Assembly: GCA_019240215.1 (NCBI GenBank)
Contig: JAFAYQ010000049.1
Coordinates: forward strand, 1 to 64,000
Direction of reading: 5' to 3'
DNA length: 64,000 bases
Origin: Actinomycetota bacterium
GTDB lineage: Bacteria; Actinomycetota; Actinomycetes; Streptosporangiales; Streptosporangiaceae
This document shows, piece by piece, positions 32,466 through 42,738 of this stretch. The first letter of the stretch is position 1. Every line of letters begins with the position of its first letter. A model generated the notes under the pieces. That model saw nothing but the letters and a program-made list of their open reading frames with translations. It did no database searches and was not told the DNA's origin. Position numbers and translations under genes: made by a program.

Positions 32466-33152
32466 GGTGGACCTGGTCCGGGCGTTGCTGCCGGAACCGC
32501 CAGGACCGACGGTAACGGCCACCGAGCAGGCCCAGGCCCGGCTCGCGGCCGGCATCTCCCGGGCCCGCCGGACCCGGCGGTGCTGCTGGCCGACCACGCC
32601 GTCGCCGCCACCGCCACCCTGCCCGTCATCCCGGAGGGTCAGTGGCTGTACCAGAAGGTGGTGGCCAAGAACCCGGACGGCACCCTTCGCACCGGAGTCT
32701 CCTGGATCCGGGATGGAGTGGTCGCGGTGACGGGATCAGACGATGCGGGGTTCGGCAGCGGCTACGGCGTTCCCTACCGGGACTTCGGCCGGCTGCCGAG
32801 CGACCCGCAGGCCCTGATCCGGTACCTGACCAACCTGGCCGGGCCGGGCCAGGGCGACGAGGGAGCGTTTCTCACGATCGAGGGGACCCTGATCAACGGC
32901 GCGCCGCCGGCCGTCGCCGCCAAGCTGTACCGGGCGCTCGGCGACATTCCCGGCGTCACCGTCAACGATGACGCTGTCGACGTGGCCGGGCGGCACGGCG
33001 TCGCCTTCGCGCGGGGCGGGGAGGAGGTCATCCTCAGCAAGGGCAGCTACCGGTTCATGGGCTTCGTCAGCGACGACGCCGCCGGCCACGTCCTGGACGG
33101 GGAGGCCGTCCTGCAGCGGGTACCGGTGTCCGGTCCCTTTGTCCGCCCGTGA
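32458..33152 (+). pseudogene. frameshifted CU044_5270-family protein (sigma partner)
   Basis: The first 41 codons or so (MDEVDLVRALL...GISRARRTRR) match the N-terminus of CU044_5270 proteins. The reading then continues in another frame from about 32560, with 'LPVIPEGQWLYQKVVAKN' and onward to 33152. The transmembrane segment and much of the middle are missing, so the gene has both a deletion and a frameshift. Family members are usually well over 300 aa; only about 230 codons remain. The downstream frame could still be translated from a CTG or GTG, but this is unlikely. Confidence 0.65.
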
Positions 33153-33203
33153 CCGGCCAGCGCCGACCGTACTCCGGTTCCCGTGCCGGTACCGGTCCCG
33201 CTC
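33146..33203. repeat. dispersed 58-bp repeat, copy 2
   Basis: Matches 4081-4139 nearly base for base, ending CCGGTACCGGTCCCGCTC in both. Here it begins at the last codons of the broken CU044_5270 gene and lies in the 71-base gap before the APC permease stop. Confidence 0.6.
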
Positions 33204-33223
33204 CCGCTGCCGGTCCGCTCCCG

Positions 33224-34834
33224 CTACTCGACCGGGATCTCCTTGTTGATCAGCGCCAGGTCGACCCCCTGCCGGCGCCGCACGACCCGGGCCGTCACGT
33301 AGATCCCGATGGCCAGCACGTACATGCACGCCATGTACACCAGCGAGGACGGCTTGTTCACCGCGTACAGGTCATTGGACAGCCACTCGTAGAGACTGAA
33401 CCCGATCAGGCCGATGGTGACCACCCCCGCCACCGGCACGATCGGCACGCCAGCAATTTTCATTCGGCTGGCCGGGGACGCGCGCCACATCTCCGGCTTG
33501 CGCCACGGCAGGATGACCACCGCGATGGCGCTGAACAGGTAGGTCACCGCGATGACGAGGGTGGCGTCCAGCGTGTAGGTGGCGAACGTGGTCGAGTAGG
33601 CGTACAGCGCCGACAGGCCCGCGGCCGGCAGCAGCATCAGCACCAGCGAGGCGACCGGCACCCGGCGCTTCTCCGACACCTGGGCGGCCCGGTCCGGCAG
33701 CACCCGGTCGAACGCGGCCGCGAAGATGACCCGGGTCGAGGACAGGAACAGCGTGCCCACCCAGCCGAAGAACCACAGGCTCATGAGCAGGATCAGCACC
33801 ACCTGGAAGGCGGCGTTGTGCACCAGCCAGCCCGCCAGCAGCACCGGGTACGGCCAGATCGGCAGCACCCCCTTGAGGTTGGCCGACAGCGCGTTGGCGT
33901 CCTGGTAGAAGGCCCAGCCGAACGTCTTGGCGAACAGCAGCAGGAACGCGATCGACAGCAGCACGGTGATCCACAGCCCGGCGAACATGCCGGTGAACAC
34001 CCGGCGGAAGTCGCTGGCCCCCCGCACCTCGCCGTACAACGTGGTGCCCCAGTTCGGCCACAGCAGGTAGAACAGCATCATCGGCACCAGCAGCAGGGTC
34101 GGCCCGAGCGGCCCGAAGCCGAGGGCCGGAGCGGTGTAACCGAGCTTGGCCGCCCCGCTGGTGGTGGCCGCGTAGGCGTTGCTGAGCCCGAAGATCTTGT
34201 GCGCCTCGAAGTTGAACGAGGACACGAAGCTGTGATGGCTGAACGACAGCAGCAGCACCACGATGACTGCGAAGCCGACCAGGCCGCCGCCGAAGCACCA
34301 CTTCTGAATCCGGGCGTAGCCGGCCATGCCCAGCGAGACCAGCACCCCGGCCAGCGCGATCGTGATCAGGCAGACCACGAAGATGCCGGTGTGCGTGCCG
34401 AACCAGGCCGCCTGCCCGGGGTACCCGAGCGTCGCCCACAGGGGCTCGAACAGCTCGGCCGACAAGATGTTGCCGTAGATCGGCGCCCACAGCCAGAGGA
34501 TGAACCACCACCCGGTGGCGGCCATCACGAAGCCGATGCCGCTGCCCAGGATCCGGCTCTGCCACACGTAGTCGCCGCCCGCCCGCGGGATCGTGACGAC
34601 CAGCCCGGCGTAGGCGATGACCAGGAACGACACCCAGACGCCGCTGATGATGATGGAGGTGATGAGCTGGCTCTTGGGGAACGCCGAGGCGAACGAGATC
34701 TCGTACAGCCCGAGCGTCACCACGTTGGTGGACAGGCAGGCGTAGATCGTCGCGTCCCGTACCGACCAGCCCCGGACCAGCCCGGTCGCCTTGCGCAGGA
34801 ACAGGGTGGGCTCCGTCTGTTCGCTGGTTGCCAT
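33224..34834 (-). CDS. APC-superfamily amino acid/organocation permease
   Basis: Membrane transporter of 536 aa with about 12 to 14 hydrophobic helices. The first has 'STNVVTLGLYEISFASAF' and helix 3 'GGDYVWQSRILGSGIGFVMA', the conserved APC region. Likely takes up an amino acid or polyamine. Its gene follows the metallophosphoesterase by 25 bases on the same strand, suggesting one transcript. Confidence 0.85.
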   Translation of the reverse strand: MATSEQTEPTLFLRKATGLVRGWSVRDATIYACLSTNVVTLGLYEISFASAFPKSQLITSIIISGVWVSFLVIAYAGLVVTIPRAGGDYVWQSRILGSGIGFVMAATGWWFILWLWAPIYGNILSAELFEPLWATLGYPGQAAWFGTHTGIFVVCLITIALAGVLVSLGMAGYARIQKWCFGGGLVGFAVIVVLLLSFSHHSFVSSFNFEAHKIFGLSNAYAATTSGAAKLGYTAPALGFGPLGPTLLLVPMMLFYLLWPNWGTTLYGEVRGASDFRRVFTGMFAGLWITVLLSIAFLLLFAKTFGWAFYQDANALSANLKGVLPIWPYPVLLAGWLVHNAAFQVVLILLMSLWFFGWVGTLFLSSTRVIFAAAFDRVLPDRAAQVSEKRRVPVASLVLMLLPAAGLSALYAYSTTFATYTLDATLVIAVTYLFSAIAVVILPWRKPEMWRASPASRMKIAGVPIVPVAGVVTIGLIGFSLYEWLSNDLYAVNKPSSLVYMACMYVLAIGIYVTARVVRRRQGVDLALINKEIPVE

Positions 34835-34859
34835 GCGCCCTCCTTGCCGTTGACACCGA

Positions 34860-35807
34860 TCAGCCGTTGACGAGAAGGTGCCTGGTCACCTTCCCTTTCT
34901 TCGGGTTCAGGTCGAGCAGCGCGCCCTGCAGCACGCCGTCGCCGTAGACGCTGCCCGGGTTGACCGCGAACGTCCGGCCCAGCCGGGTCACCGCCCGGCT
35001 CTCGTGGATGTGCCCGTGCACCGACAGCATCGGCTGGTGGGTCTCGATCGCGGCCCGCACCGCGGTCGACCCGACCGGCTTCATCACCGCCCCGCCGTGC
35101 ATCGGGCGCAGGTCGGCGTCCAGGGCCGGCGCTTCGTCGAGGCCGGTCCCGTAGGGCGGCGCGTGGAAGTTGAAGATGGCCCGGCTCATGTCGGGGATCT
35201 GCACCGCCAGCGCCTCGATCTTGGCCGCCAGCTCGGCCTCCGGCGCCTCCCGGAACGTGTTCCAGGGGGTGGGGTTGGTCCAGCCCATCGAGGCCAGCCA
35301 GAACCCGCCGATGTCGACGACCTTGCCCTCACCGAAGCCGATGCAGGCCGACTCCTCGATCACCGGGTCGATCTCGAAGATGTCGTCGTTACCGCCGTTG
35401 ACCAGGCACGGGATCTCCCCGCCGCGCAGCTTGCCGTCCGCCATGTCCAGCCACCGGTCGAGGGTGGCCAGCATCTCCACCGAGAACCGCCGGTCGACCG
35501 CGCCCTCGGTGGCCTGGAGCTCCATCAGCTCGTCGCGGGTCACCACCGCCGGGTAGGAGCCCCGGTTCCGGATCTGGCGCTTGACCGCCTCGAGCTCTTC
35601 GGCCGTCTCCAGCCGCTGCTCCTCGCCGCCGAGGGTGACCGTCCAGTACTCCGAGGGCCCCTGGTGGGCGACGATCGGCACCATGATCTTGCCGGTCAGG
35701 TCGCCGCCCAGCACCACCAGGTCCGCCTGGTAGAACGCGGCCGAGTTGAGGAACTTGCGCCAGCAGGTCTCCGAGCCGTGGATGTCGGTAGCGAAGAAGA
35801 TCTTCAT
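34860..35807 (-). CDS. calcineurin-like metallophosphoesterase
   Basis: Cytoplasmic enzyme of 315 aa. Metal motifs: 'ATDIHGSE' (D-x-H, residues 6-8), 'LGGDLTGK' (GD), 'GGNDD' in place of GNHE, a His in 'NFHAPP', and 'VHGHIHE' (G-H-x-H). ATG 35807 is used as the fold begins there; the frame extends to 35879. AGGAAGG lies about 10 bases before it. It is 25 bases downstream of a nucleotidyltransferase gene. The phosphoester substrate is unknown. Confidence 0.82.
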   Translation of the reverse strand: MKIFFATDIHGSETCWRKFLNSAAFYQADLVVLGGDLTGKIMVPIVAHQGPSEYWTVTLGGEEQRLETAEELEAVKRQIRNRGSYPAVVTRDELMELQATEGAVDRRFSVEMLATLDRWLDMADGKLRGGEIPCLVNGGNDDIFEIDPVIEESACIGFGEGKVVDIGGFWLASMGWTNPTPWNTFREAPEAELAAKIEALAVQIPDMSRAIFNFHAPPYGTGLDEAPALDADLRPMHGGAVMKPVGSTAVRAAIETHQPMLSVHGHIHESRAVTRLGRTFAVNPGSVYGDGVLQGALLDLNPKKGKVTRHLLVNG

Positions 35808-35832
35808 CGGGCGGCTGCCTTCCTGGACCGGA

Positions 35833-36606
35833 CTAGTGCGCGACCTCTTCGGGCAGCTCGTACCAGCGCACCCGGTCACCGACCCGGGCCCGCAGCTGCC
35901 ACTTCATGCCTTTGGGGACCGCCTCGGCCACCTCGGCCAGCGCCTTGGCCTGGGCGATCGGATCGAACAGGGCCTGCGCCGGCACCAGCTCGGGCTGGCC
36001 CGCGACGATGTCGGGCAGCCGGGCCAGGGTCCCGGTCACCGTCCGCCACCAGCCCCAGTCCGACGCCAGCACCTGCCCGAACCGGCCGGTGTCGATGGCG
36101 GGCGCCCCGGCCGCACCGGGCCCGTCGCCGAGCGGCAGCCCGGCCAGCAGCTGCACGATGTCGTGCGCGTCCTTGGCGTTCAGCTCGACGATCTGCAGCT
36201 TGGACAGCAGCAGGTCGGCCCCGCCGAGGGTCAGCGGCAGCTGGCCGAAGCCGGGCCGGAAGTCGAGCGTGTGGCACATGACCAGCCGGTCCACCATCAC
36301 GTCGACCGGGCGCCCGGAGGGGGCGGTGAAGTACATCTGCCGGTCACCGTTCAGGCCGTTGAACGCCCGGTCGGGCTGGCAGCCCGCCTGTTCCAGGTAG
36401 GCGACGACCTTCTTGCGCCCTTTGGCCAGGCAGGCCAGGTCGATGTCCTGCCCGGCCCGCAGCCGGGGCGGGAAGTCCGGGCACAGCACCCGGACGGCCA
36501 GCCCGCCGAGCAGCCTCAGCGGCAGGCCGTCGGCGCCCTGGACGAGCCCGGCCGCCTCCGGCAGCGGGTCACCGGCCAGATCGCCCGGCCGATCTAAGGT
36601 CGCCAT
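35833..36606 (-). CDS. nucleotidyltransferase-fold protein (AbiEii/MNT-like)
   Basis: Protein of 257 aa. 'LLGGLAVRVLC' followed about 18 residues later by 'DIDLAC' gives the GG...D-x-D signature of minimal nucleotidyltransferases. 'PVDVMVDRLVMCHTLDF' would supply the third acidic residue. No obvious antitoxin gene is adjacent. It stands between a GMC oxidoreductase and a phosphoesterase on one strand, spacing 15 and 25 bases. The target nucleic acid or protein is unknown. Confidence 0.65.
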   Translation of the reverse strand: MATLDRPGDLAGDPLPEAAGLVQGADGLPLRLLGGLAVRVLCPDFPPRLRAGQDIDLACLAKGRKKVVAYLEQAGCQPDRAFNGLNGDRQMYFTAPSGRPVDVMVDRLVMCHTLDFRPGFGQLPLTLGGADLLLSKLQIVELNAKDAHDIVQLLAGLPLGDGPGAAGAPAIDTGRFGQVLASDWGWWRTVTGTLARLPDIVAGQPELVPAQALFDPIAQAKALAEVAEAVPKGMKWQLRARVGDRVRWYELPEEVAH

Positions 36607-36621
36607 GCGCCGATATTGGGC

Positions 36622-38295
36622 CTAGGTTTCGCTTTTGTCCATATCTGCCGGCTGGTGCCGGTAGAACTCGACGTGCTCGGGCGGCAGCGGCTGGTTGCCG
36701 AGGATCAGGTCGGCCGCCTTCTCGGCCAGCATCATCGTCGGCGCGTAGATGTTGCCGTTGGTGACGTAGGGCATGGCCGAGGCGTCCACCACCCGCAGCC
36801 GCTCCAGGCCGTGGACCTGCAGGCTGCCCGGGTCGAGCACGTCGCCGTCGCCGGCCCCCATCCGGCAGGTGCAGGACGGGTGCAGCGCGGTCTCCGCGTC
36901 CCGGGCCACCCAGGCCAGGATCTCCGTATCGGTCCGCACCTCGCGCCCGGGGGACAGCTCGCCCCCGTCGAACGGCGCGAACGCGGGCTGGCCGAGGATG
37001 TTGCGCGCGACCCGGATCGCCTCCACCCACTCGCGCCGGTCCTGCGCGGTGGACAGGTAGTTGAACCGCAGGGCCGGGTGCACGGCCGGGTCGGCCGAGG
37101 TGATGCGGACGTCGCCGCGGGAGTCGGAGTACATCGGCCCGATGTGGACCTGGTAGCCGTGCTCACCGGTCGGGGCCGAGCCGTCGTAGCGGACCGCGAT
37201 CGGCAGGAAGTGGAACATCAGGTTGGGGTAGGCGACGTCGTCGTTGCTGCGCACGAACCCGCCCGCCTCGAAGTGGTTGGTGGCCCCCGGCCCGCTCCGG
37301 GCGAACAGCCACTGAGCCCCCACCGCCGGCCGGTTACGCCATTTCAGCGCGGGCGCGACCGACACCGGCTGGGTCGACGCGTGCTGGATGTAGACCTCCA
37401 GGTGGTCCTGGAGGTGGGCGCCGACCCCGGGCCGGTCGGCCACCACGCCGATTTCGTGCTCGGCCAGCAGCCCGGCCGGGCCCACCCCGGACACCTGCAG
37501 CACCTGCGGTGAGCTGATCGCGCCGCCGCAGACGATGACCTCCCCGGCCCGCACCCGCTGGGTCTTGCCCTGGTGCCGGTACTCCACCCCGGTCGCCCGG
37601 GTGCCCTCGAACCGGATCCGGGTCACGAACGCCCGGGTCCGGACCGTGAGCGACTCCCGGCCCATGACCGGGTGCAGGTAGGCGCGGGCGGCGCTCAGCC
37701 GCCGGCCTCGGTGCAGGTTGCGGTCGAAGGCGGCGAACCCCTCCTGCCGGTACCCGTTCACGTCGTCGGTCAGCGGGTAGCCGGCCTGCTGGACGGCCGC
37801 GAAAAAGGCCTGGAACAGCGGGCTGCTGGCGGGCCCCCGCTCCAGCACCAGCGGGCCGCCGGTGCCCCGGAAGTCGTCCCCGCCCGCCAGGCAGGTCTCC
37901 ATCTTCTTGAAGTAGGGCAGGCAGTGCGCGTAGTCCCAGTCCGCCATGCCGTCGCCGGCCGCCCAGCGCTCGTAGTCGAGCGGGTTGCCGCGCTGGAAGA
38001 TCATCCCGTTGATGCTGCTGGAGCCGCCCAGCACCTTGCCGCGGGCGTGGTAGATCCGCCGGTGGTTCAGGTGGGGCTCGGGCTCGGACTCGTACCGCCA
38101 GTCGTAGAACCGGTTGCCGATCGGGAACGTGAGCGCGGCCGGCATGTGGATGAACACGTCGAAGCTGTAGTCGGGCCGCCCGGCCTCGAGTACCAGCACC
38201 CGGCCCTGGGCCGACAGCCGGTTGGCGAGGACGCTGCCCGCCGACCCACCGCCGATGATGACGAAGTCGTAGCCCAGCAGGGAGTCGTAGGCCAA
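36622..38295 (-). CDS. GMC-family FAD oxidoreductase (choline-dehydrogenase-like)
   Basis: Flavoenzyme of 557 aa that oxidises an alcohol. The FAD site is '[20 protein letters not shown]', then '[14 protein letters not shown]' and the C-terminal 'HPSCTCRMG' with '[10 protein letters not shown]', placing the catalytic His/Asn pair. The start is a TTG at 38295 with GGGAGG 8 bases before; the longer frame overlaps recQ and is rejected. It is 13 bases after recQ. Choline is a family guess; no betaine aldehyde dehydrogenase is nearby. Confidence 0.85.
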   Translation of the reverse strand: MAYDSLLGYDFVIIGGGSAGSVLANRLSAQGRVLVLEAGRPDYSFDVFIHMPAALTFPIGNRFYDWRYESEPEPHLNHRRIYHARGKVLGGSSSINGMIFQRGNPLDYERWAAGDGMADWDYAHCLPYFKKMETCLAGGDDFRGTGGPLVLERGPASSPLFQAFFAAVQQAGYPLTDDVNGYRQEGFAAFDRNLHRGRRLSAARAYLHPVMGRESLTVRTRAFVTRIRFEGTRATGVEYRHQGKTQRVRAGEVIVCGGAISSPQVLQVSGVGPAGLLAEHEIGVVADRPGVGAHLQDHLEVYIQHASTQPVSVAPALKWRNRPAVGAQWLFARSGPGATNHFEAGGFVRSNDDVAYPNLMFHFLPIAVRYDGSAPTGEHGYQVHIGPMYSDSRGDVRITSADPAVHPALRFNYLSTAQDRREWVEAIRVARNILGQPAFAPFDGGELSPGREVRTDTEILAWVARDAETALHPSCTCRMGAGDGDVLDPGSLQVHGLERLRVVDASAMPYVTNGNIYAPTMMLAEKAADLILGNQPLPPEHVEFYRHQPADMDKSET

Positions 38296-38308
38296 CCGTC
38301 CTGCCTCC

Positions 38309-40114
38309 CTACTCGGTGAGGACCGCCAGGATCTCCGGCCCGTATTTTTCCAGTTTGGCCTGGCCGACGCCATTGACGCAGGCCAGGGCGTGCACGTCGG
38401 CGGGCCGCTGGCTGGCGATCTCGCGCAGCGTCTTGTCCTGGAAGATCACGTAGGCGGGCACGCCCTGATCGCGGGCCTGCCCGGCCCGCCATTCGCGCAG
38501 CCGTTCGAACAGCTTGGTGTCCTCGGGCGACAGGTCCTCGGTCACGCTGACCAGCTTGGGCCTGCGGGCCCGGACCCGCTCGGGCTCCCGCCGGAACATG
38601 ATGTTGTCGCGCTGCCGCCGCAGCACCGCGGCGCTGTCCGGGGTCAGCGTCAGCACCCCGTAGTCGCCGTACACCCCGAGCAGGCCCTGGGCCAGCAGCT
38701 GGCGGGCGACGCCGCGCCACTCGGTGTCGCGCAGGTCCTCGCCCACCCCGAACACGGTCAGCTCGTCGTGCCGGTACTCGGCCACCTTGGGGGTGCGCTT
38801 GCCGGTCAGGATGTCGATGACGTGCCCGGCCCCGAACTTCTGCCCGCGCTCGTGGTCGAGCCGGTACACCGCCGACAGGAACTTCTGGGCGGCGATGGTG
38901 CCGTCCCACACCTGCGGCGGGGTCAGGCAGGTGTCGCAGTTGCCGCAGCTCTCGTGGTCGGACGCCTGCCCGAAGTAGGCCAGCATCTGCTTGCGGCGGC
39001 AGGTCGCGGTCTCGCACAGGGCCAGCATCGCGTCCAGGTGCACGGCCAGCCGCCGCCGGTGGGTCTCGTCGCCGGGCGAGGTGTCGATCATCCGGCGCTG
39101 CTGGACCACGTCGTTGAGCCCGTAGGCCAGCCAGGCGACCGACGGCAGCCCGTCCCGGCCCGCCCGGCCGGTCTCCTGGTAGTAGCCCTCGACCGAGCGC
39201 GGCATGTCCAGGTGGGCGACGAACCGCACGTCGGGCTTGTCGATGCCCATCCCGAACGCGATCGTGGCCACCATCACCAGCCCGTCCTCGCGCAGGAAGC
39301 GGGCCTGGTTGGCCGCGCGCACGCTGGCGTCCAGGCCCGCGTGGTAGGGCAGCGCCGGGATGCCCTGGGCGGTCAGGAACCCGGCGATCTTCTCCACCGA
39401 GGCCCGCGACAGGCAGTAGACGATGCCGGCCTGGCCCGGCATCTCGGTCCGCAGCAGCTCCAGCAGCTGGCGCCGGGGTTCGTTCTTCTGCACGATCCGG
39501 TAGCTGATGTTCGGCCGGTCGAAGCTGGCCACGAACTGGCGGGCGTCACCCAGGTTGAGCCGGGTCGCGATCTCGGCCCGGGTGGCCTCGGTGGCGGTCG
39601 CCGTCAGCGCGATCCGCGGCACGTCCGGCCAGCGTTCGTGCAGCATCGACAGCTCGAGGTAGTCGGGCCGGAAGTCGTGGCCCCACTGGGCCACGCAGTG
39701 CGCCTCGTCGATCGCGAACAGCGAGATCTCGGCCCGGTCGAGCAGCCGCACCGCCGACTCGGTCTTGAGCCGCTCGGGGGCCAGGTAGAGCAGGTCCAGC
39801 TCACCGGCCAGCAGCGCCCGCTCGGTGGCCCGCCGCTGCTCGCTGTCCTGGGTCGAGTTCAGGAAGCCGGCCCGCACGCCCAGCGCGGTCAGCGCGTCCA
39901 CCTGGTCCTGCATCAGCGCGATGAGCGGCGAGATGACCACCCCGGTGCCCGGCCGGACCAGGGCCGGGATCTGGTAGCAGAGCGACTTGCCGCCCCCGGT
40001 CGGCATCAGGACGAGCGCGTCGCCCCCGCCGACCAGGTGGTCGATGATTTCTTCCTGCGGCCCCCGGAACGCTTCGTAGCCGAAGGTCTGCCGCAGGACG
40101 TCCACTGCTGCCAC
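38309..40114 (-). CDS. recQ: RecQ-family ATP-dependent DNA helicase
   Basis: 3'-5' helicase of about 601 aa. Motifs: '[12 protein letters not shown]' (Q), '[12 protein letters not shown]' (I), 'DEAHC' (II), 'ALTATAT' (III), '[13 protein letters not shown]' (VI). The RQC zinc cysteines are in '[12 protein letters not shown]' and 'CGNCDTC', and a C-terminal HRDC domain ('[26 protein letters not shown]') follows. GTG 40114 is the chosen start with AGGA upstream; the frame is open to 40144. Acts on recombination and repair intermediates. Confidence 0.93.
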   Translation of the reverse strand: MAAVDVLRQTFGYEAFRGPQEEIIDHLVGGGDALVLMPTGGGKSLCYQIPALVRPGTGVVISPLIALMQDQVDALTALGVRAGFLNSTQDSEQRRATERALLAGELDLLYLAPERLKTESAVRLLDRAEISLFAIDEAHCVAQWGHDFRPDYLELSMLHERWPDVPRIALTATATEATRAEIATRLNLGDARQFVASFDRPNISYRIVQKNEPRRQLLELLRTEMPGQAGIVYCLSRASVEKIAGFLTAQGIPALPYHAGLDASVRAANQARFLREDGLVMVATIAFGMGIDKPDVRFVAHLDMPRSVEGYYQETGRAGRDGLPSVAWLAYGLNDVVQQRRMIDTSPGDETHRRRLAVHLDAMLALCETATCRRKQMLAYFGQASDHESCGNCDTCLTPPQVWDGTIAAQKFLSAVYRLDHERGQKFGAGHVIDILTGKRTPKVAEYRHDELTVFGVGEDLRDTEWRGVARQLLAQGLLGVYGDYGVLTLTPDSAAVLRRQRDNIMFRREPERVRARRPKLVSVTEDLSPEDTKLFERLREWRAGQARDQGVPAYVIFQDKTLREIASQRPADVHALACVNGVGQAKLEKYGPEILAVLTE

Positions 40115-40182
40115 GCCCGCGATCCTACGGGCCGCTACCGTCAATCGGGCACCGTCGGCCCGGTCCCATTAAGCTGAGTTGC

Positions 40183-40524
40183 GTGAGCGACGGCGTCACC
40201 CGGGTCCGCGACATCTGCCTGACCCTGCCTGAGGCCACCGAGAAATCCTTCGGCGGCCACACCTCGCCTGCCTTCCGGGTCCGGGACAAGCTGTTCGTCA
40301 TGGTCAGCGAGGACCAGACCTCGATGACGTTCAAGGCCGCCCCCGGGGTGCAGGAAGCGCTGGTCGGGGACGACCCGGAGCGCTTCTACGTGCCGCCCTA
40401 CGTCGGCTCCAAGGGCTGGGTCGGGGTCCGCCTCGACGTCGACCACGACTGGGCCGAGCTGGCCGAGCTGCTGCGGGACAGCTACCGCCTGATCGCCCCC
40501 AAGCGCCTGGCCGCCCAGGTCTGA
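40183..40524 (+). CDS. MmcQ/YjbR-family protein
   Basis: Protein of 113 aa with the wHTH-like double-wing fold of MmcQ/YjbR. 'VRDICLTLPEATEKSFGGH', 'FRVRDKLFVMVSED' and 'YVPPYVGSKGWVGVRLD' are typical. Family members are implicated in DNA binding, without defined function. Starts at a GTG 12 bases from the next gene's operon-like spacing. Confidence 0.8.
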   Translation: MSDGVTRVRDICLTLPEATEKSFGGHTSPAFRVRDKLFVMVSEDQTSMTFKAAPGVQEALVGDDPERFYVPPYVGSKGWVGVRLDVDHDWAELAELLRDSYRLIAPKRLAAQV

Positions 40525-40536
40525 AGGGGGACGTAC

Positions 40537-41082
40537 GTGTTCGCGCACGACACCGTGGCCGCCCTCGTCGAGGCCACCGACCTGGTCAACACGCTGCGCG
40601 ACGGTGCGGACCTGCTGCCCGACGCGGCCGCCCTCGACACGTTCCTGGTCGACCACGCCACCAGCCGGAGCCCGGACGACCTGGCCGGCCTGGCCGCGGT
40701 CCAGGCCCTGCGACCGCGGTTGCGGGCCGTGTGGACCGCCGCCGGCCGTCCCACCAACCTGGCCGCCCTGGTCAACGGCCTGCTGCGGGATTCCGACGCC
40801 CGGCCCTGGATCGTCGACCACGGCGGCGGCTGGGGCTGGCACCTGCACGTCACCGAGCCGACCGCCCCGCTCGCGCACCGCATCGGCGCCACCTCCGGGT
40901 TCGCGTTCGCCGACCTGATCCGCATGCGCGAGACCGAACGCCTGCGCATCTGCGACGCCGCTGACTGCGACGCGGTCCTCATCGACCTGTCCCGCAACCG
41001 GTCCCGGCGCTACTGCGACACCGGCAACTGCGGTAACCGCCAGCACGTCGCCGCCTACCGCGCCCGCCTCCGCGCCGGCTGA
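40537..41082 (+). CDS. CGNR zinc-finger regulator (ABATE domain)
   Basis: Putative regulator of 181 aa. An N-terminal ABATE (putative stress-induced) domain, 'TVAALVEATDLVNTLRDGADLL', is followed by a C-terminal CGNR zinc finger: 'CDAADCDAVLIDLSRNRSRRYCDTGNCGNRQHVAAYRAR', with four Cys ligands. It follows the MmcQ gene by 12 bases. Targets unknown. Confidence 0.85.
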   Translation: MFAHDTVAALVEATDLVNTLRDGADLLPDAAALDTFLVDHATSRSPDDLAGLAAVQALRPRLRAVWTAAGRPTNLAALVNGLLRDSDARPWIVDHGGGWGWHLHVTEPTAPLAHRIGATSGFAFADLIRMRETERLRICDAADCDAVLIDLSRNRSRRYCDTGNCGNRQHVAAYRARLRAG

Positions 41083-41379
41083 CCCCGCCTCCGCGCGGGC
41101 TGACGCCGCGGCCCAGCCCCTCACGGCGCCCCGGAGCCAGCCGCCGGACCGCGCCGCGGCCGCCCCGCCGGCTCCTCTGAGCGCGCGCAGAGGAAGTCGC
41201 TGACCTGCGGCAAAGCCGCCGTTTCAACGCGCCCGGGGGCGGTCTCGGCCTGCCCGTTGTGTCCGATTCGTTGCCTTCGCGACCCTTGCCGCCCCCCATC
41301 CTGCGGGTGTACGAATGTGTGATCGTTCATTGTTGACAAGAATCGGTTGACGGTTATCGGCAAGCTCAAGGAGGAGCCT

Positions 41380-42735
41380 GTGCGGCTTTCACGTTTGGTT
41401 GCGGCCGGTGCTGCCGCATGTCTGGTGGCGGGAATCGCCGCCTGTGGCTCGTCGGGCTCGTCGAGCTCGTCGTCCGGGGGTTCGAGTAACGCCACCGCGT
41501 CCTCGATCACCATCTGGGGCAGCAACGTCGCGTTCTGGGCTTACCAGGCGGCGCACCTGTCGGCTTTCGAAAAGGAAACCGGCATCAAGGTCAACTACGT
41601 CCAGATCCCCCAGGCCACGATCCTGGACAAGGAGGCCATCGCCCAGCGGGCGCACTCCAGCGAGTTCGCCATGTACGAGGGCCCGACGTCGCTCATCAGC
41701 CAGGACGTGGGCCTGCTGGGCGGGGTCGGCCTGCAGCAGTTCCAGAGCAACAGCAAGCTCAACGTATCCGGCTTCAGCACCAACGGCATGGGTGAGCTGG
41801 GCGACTGCACGATGAACGGCACGCTGTACTGCCTGCCGATGTTCGTGGACGGCGCGGTCCTCGCCTACAACAAGAAGCTGCTGTCCAAGGCGGGCATCAC
41901 CACTCCGCCGGCCACCTGGGCCCAGGTGGTGACGGACGCGGACCAGATCACCCAGAAGACCGGCACCCCGGGCTGGTGCACCCGCGGCAGTGAGGCCGGG
42001 GCCGCGATCGCCACGGCTCACTTCATGGAGGCCTACTACATTCCGTACAACGCCAAGAACAAGGGTTTCACCGTCGGGCCGGACTGGAAGTCGCTCGATG
42101 ACTCACCCGGCGCCCTGGCCTGGGCCAAGGACTTCCAGCACCTGATGACCAAGGACGCGCCCAAGGGCGTCGGCGCCTTCACCCAGCAGAACTGCGAGCA
42201 GGCCTTCGACGAGGGCCAGACGGCCATGTACTACGACGGGCTGACCTCGATGGACGCCAACCAGTTCACTCCCAAGGCGGGTACCCCGCTGGCGGGCGGC
42301 AACGTCGGCTTCGACGAGCTCAAGTGCCCGACCAGCTCGCCCTGCATGCCGCTGGGGCCGTGGGGCATGTTCATCAACCCGCGGGTGTCCAAGGCCCAGC
42401 AGAACGCGGCCTGGAAGTTCATGCAGTACGAGGACTCGACCCCGTTCCTGACCCAGGAGATCAAGGCGCTGGACTTCCCTGGCCTGGCCATTACCAAGAC
42501 GGTGGCGTCTGAGCACTTCGCCGGGGTCCCGGACAGCTTCCTGCAGGCCGAGGCGTACGCGGAGTCGCAGGCCGAGCCCAACGCCTTCCCGCCCACCACC
42601 GCGTTCAACCAGAGCCAGCAGGACGAGGAGACCGCGATCTCGGAACTGATCTCCGGCACGCCACCCGCCAAGGCCGCCGCCTTCGCCGCCAACGGCGCCA
42701 ACCAGGTGTTCCAGCAAGCGGGCCTGCTCAAGTAG
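41380..42735 (+). CDS. ABC sugar-type substrate-binding lipoprotein
   Basis: Extracellular lipoprotein of 451 aa. The signal 'RLSRLVAAGAAACLVAGIAAC' has its lipobox Cys near residue 22, followed by a Ser/Gly linker and a type-I/II sugar-binding fold ('ITIWGSNVAFWAYQ', 'MPLGPWGMFINP'). GTG 41380 follows AAGGAGGAG; an in-frame GTG at 41347 lies before it. TTGACA at 41333 may be a -35 box. Leads an operon with two permeases; the shared ATPase (MsiK type) is encoded elsewhere. Confidence 0.88.
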   Translation: MRLSRLVAAGAAACLVAGIAACGSSGSSSSSSGGSSNATASSITIWGSNVAFWAYQAAHLSAFEKETGIKVNYVQIPQATILDKEAIAQRAHSSEFAMYEGPTSLISQDVGLLGGVGLQQFQSNSKLNVSGFSTNGMGELGDCTMNGTLYCLPMFVDGAVLAYNKKLLSKAGITTPPATWAQVVTDADQITQKTGTPGWCTRGSEAGAAIATAHFMEAYYIPYNAKNKGFTVGPDWKSLDDSPGALAWAKDFQHLMTKDAPKGVGAFTQQNCEQAFDEGQTAMYYDGLTSMDANQFTPKAGTPLAGGNVGFDELKCPTSSPCMPLGPWGMFINPRVSKAQQNAAWKFMQYEDSTPFLTQEIKALDFPGLAITKTVASEHFAGVPDSFLQAEAYAESQAEPNAFPPTTAFNQSQQDEETAISELISGTPPAKAAAFAANGANQVFQQAGLLK

Positions 42736-42738
42736 CCG

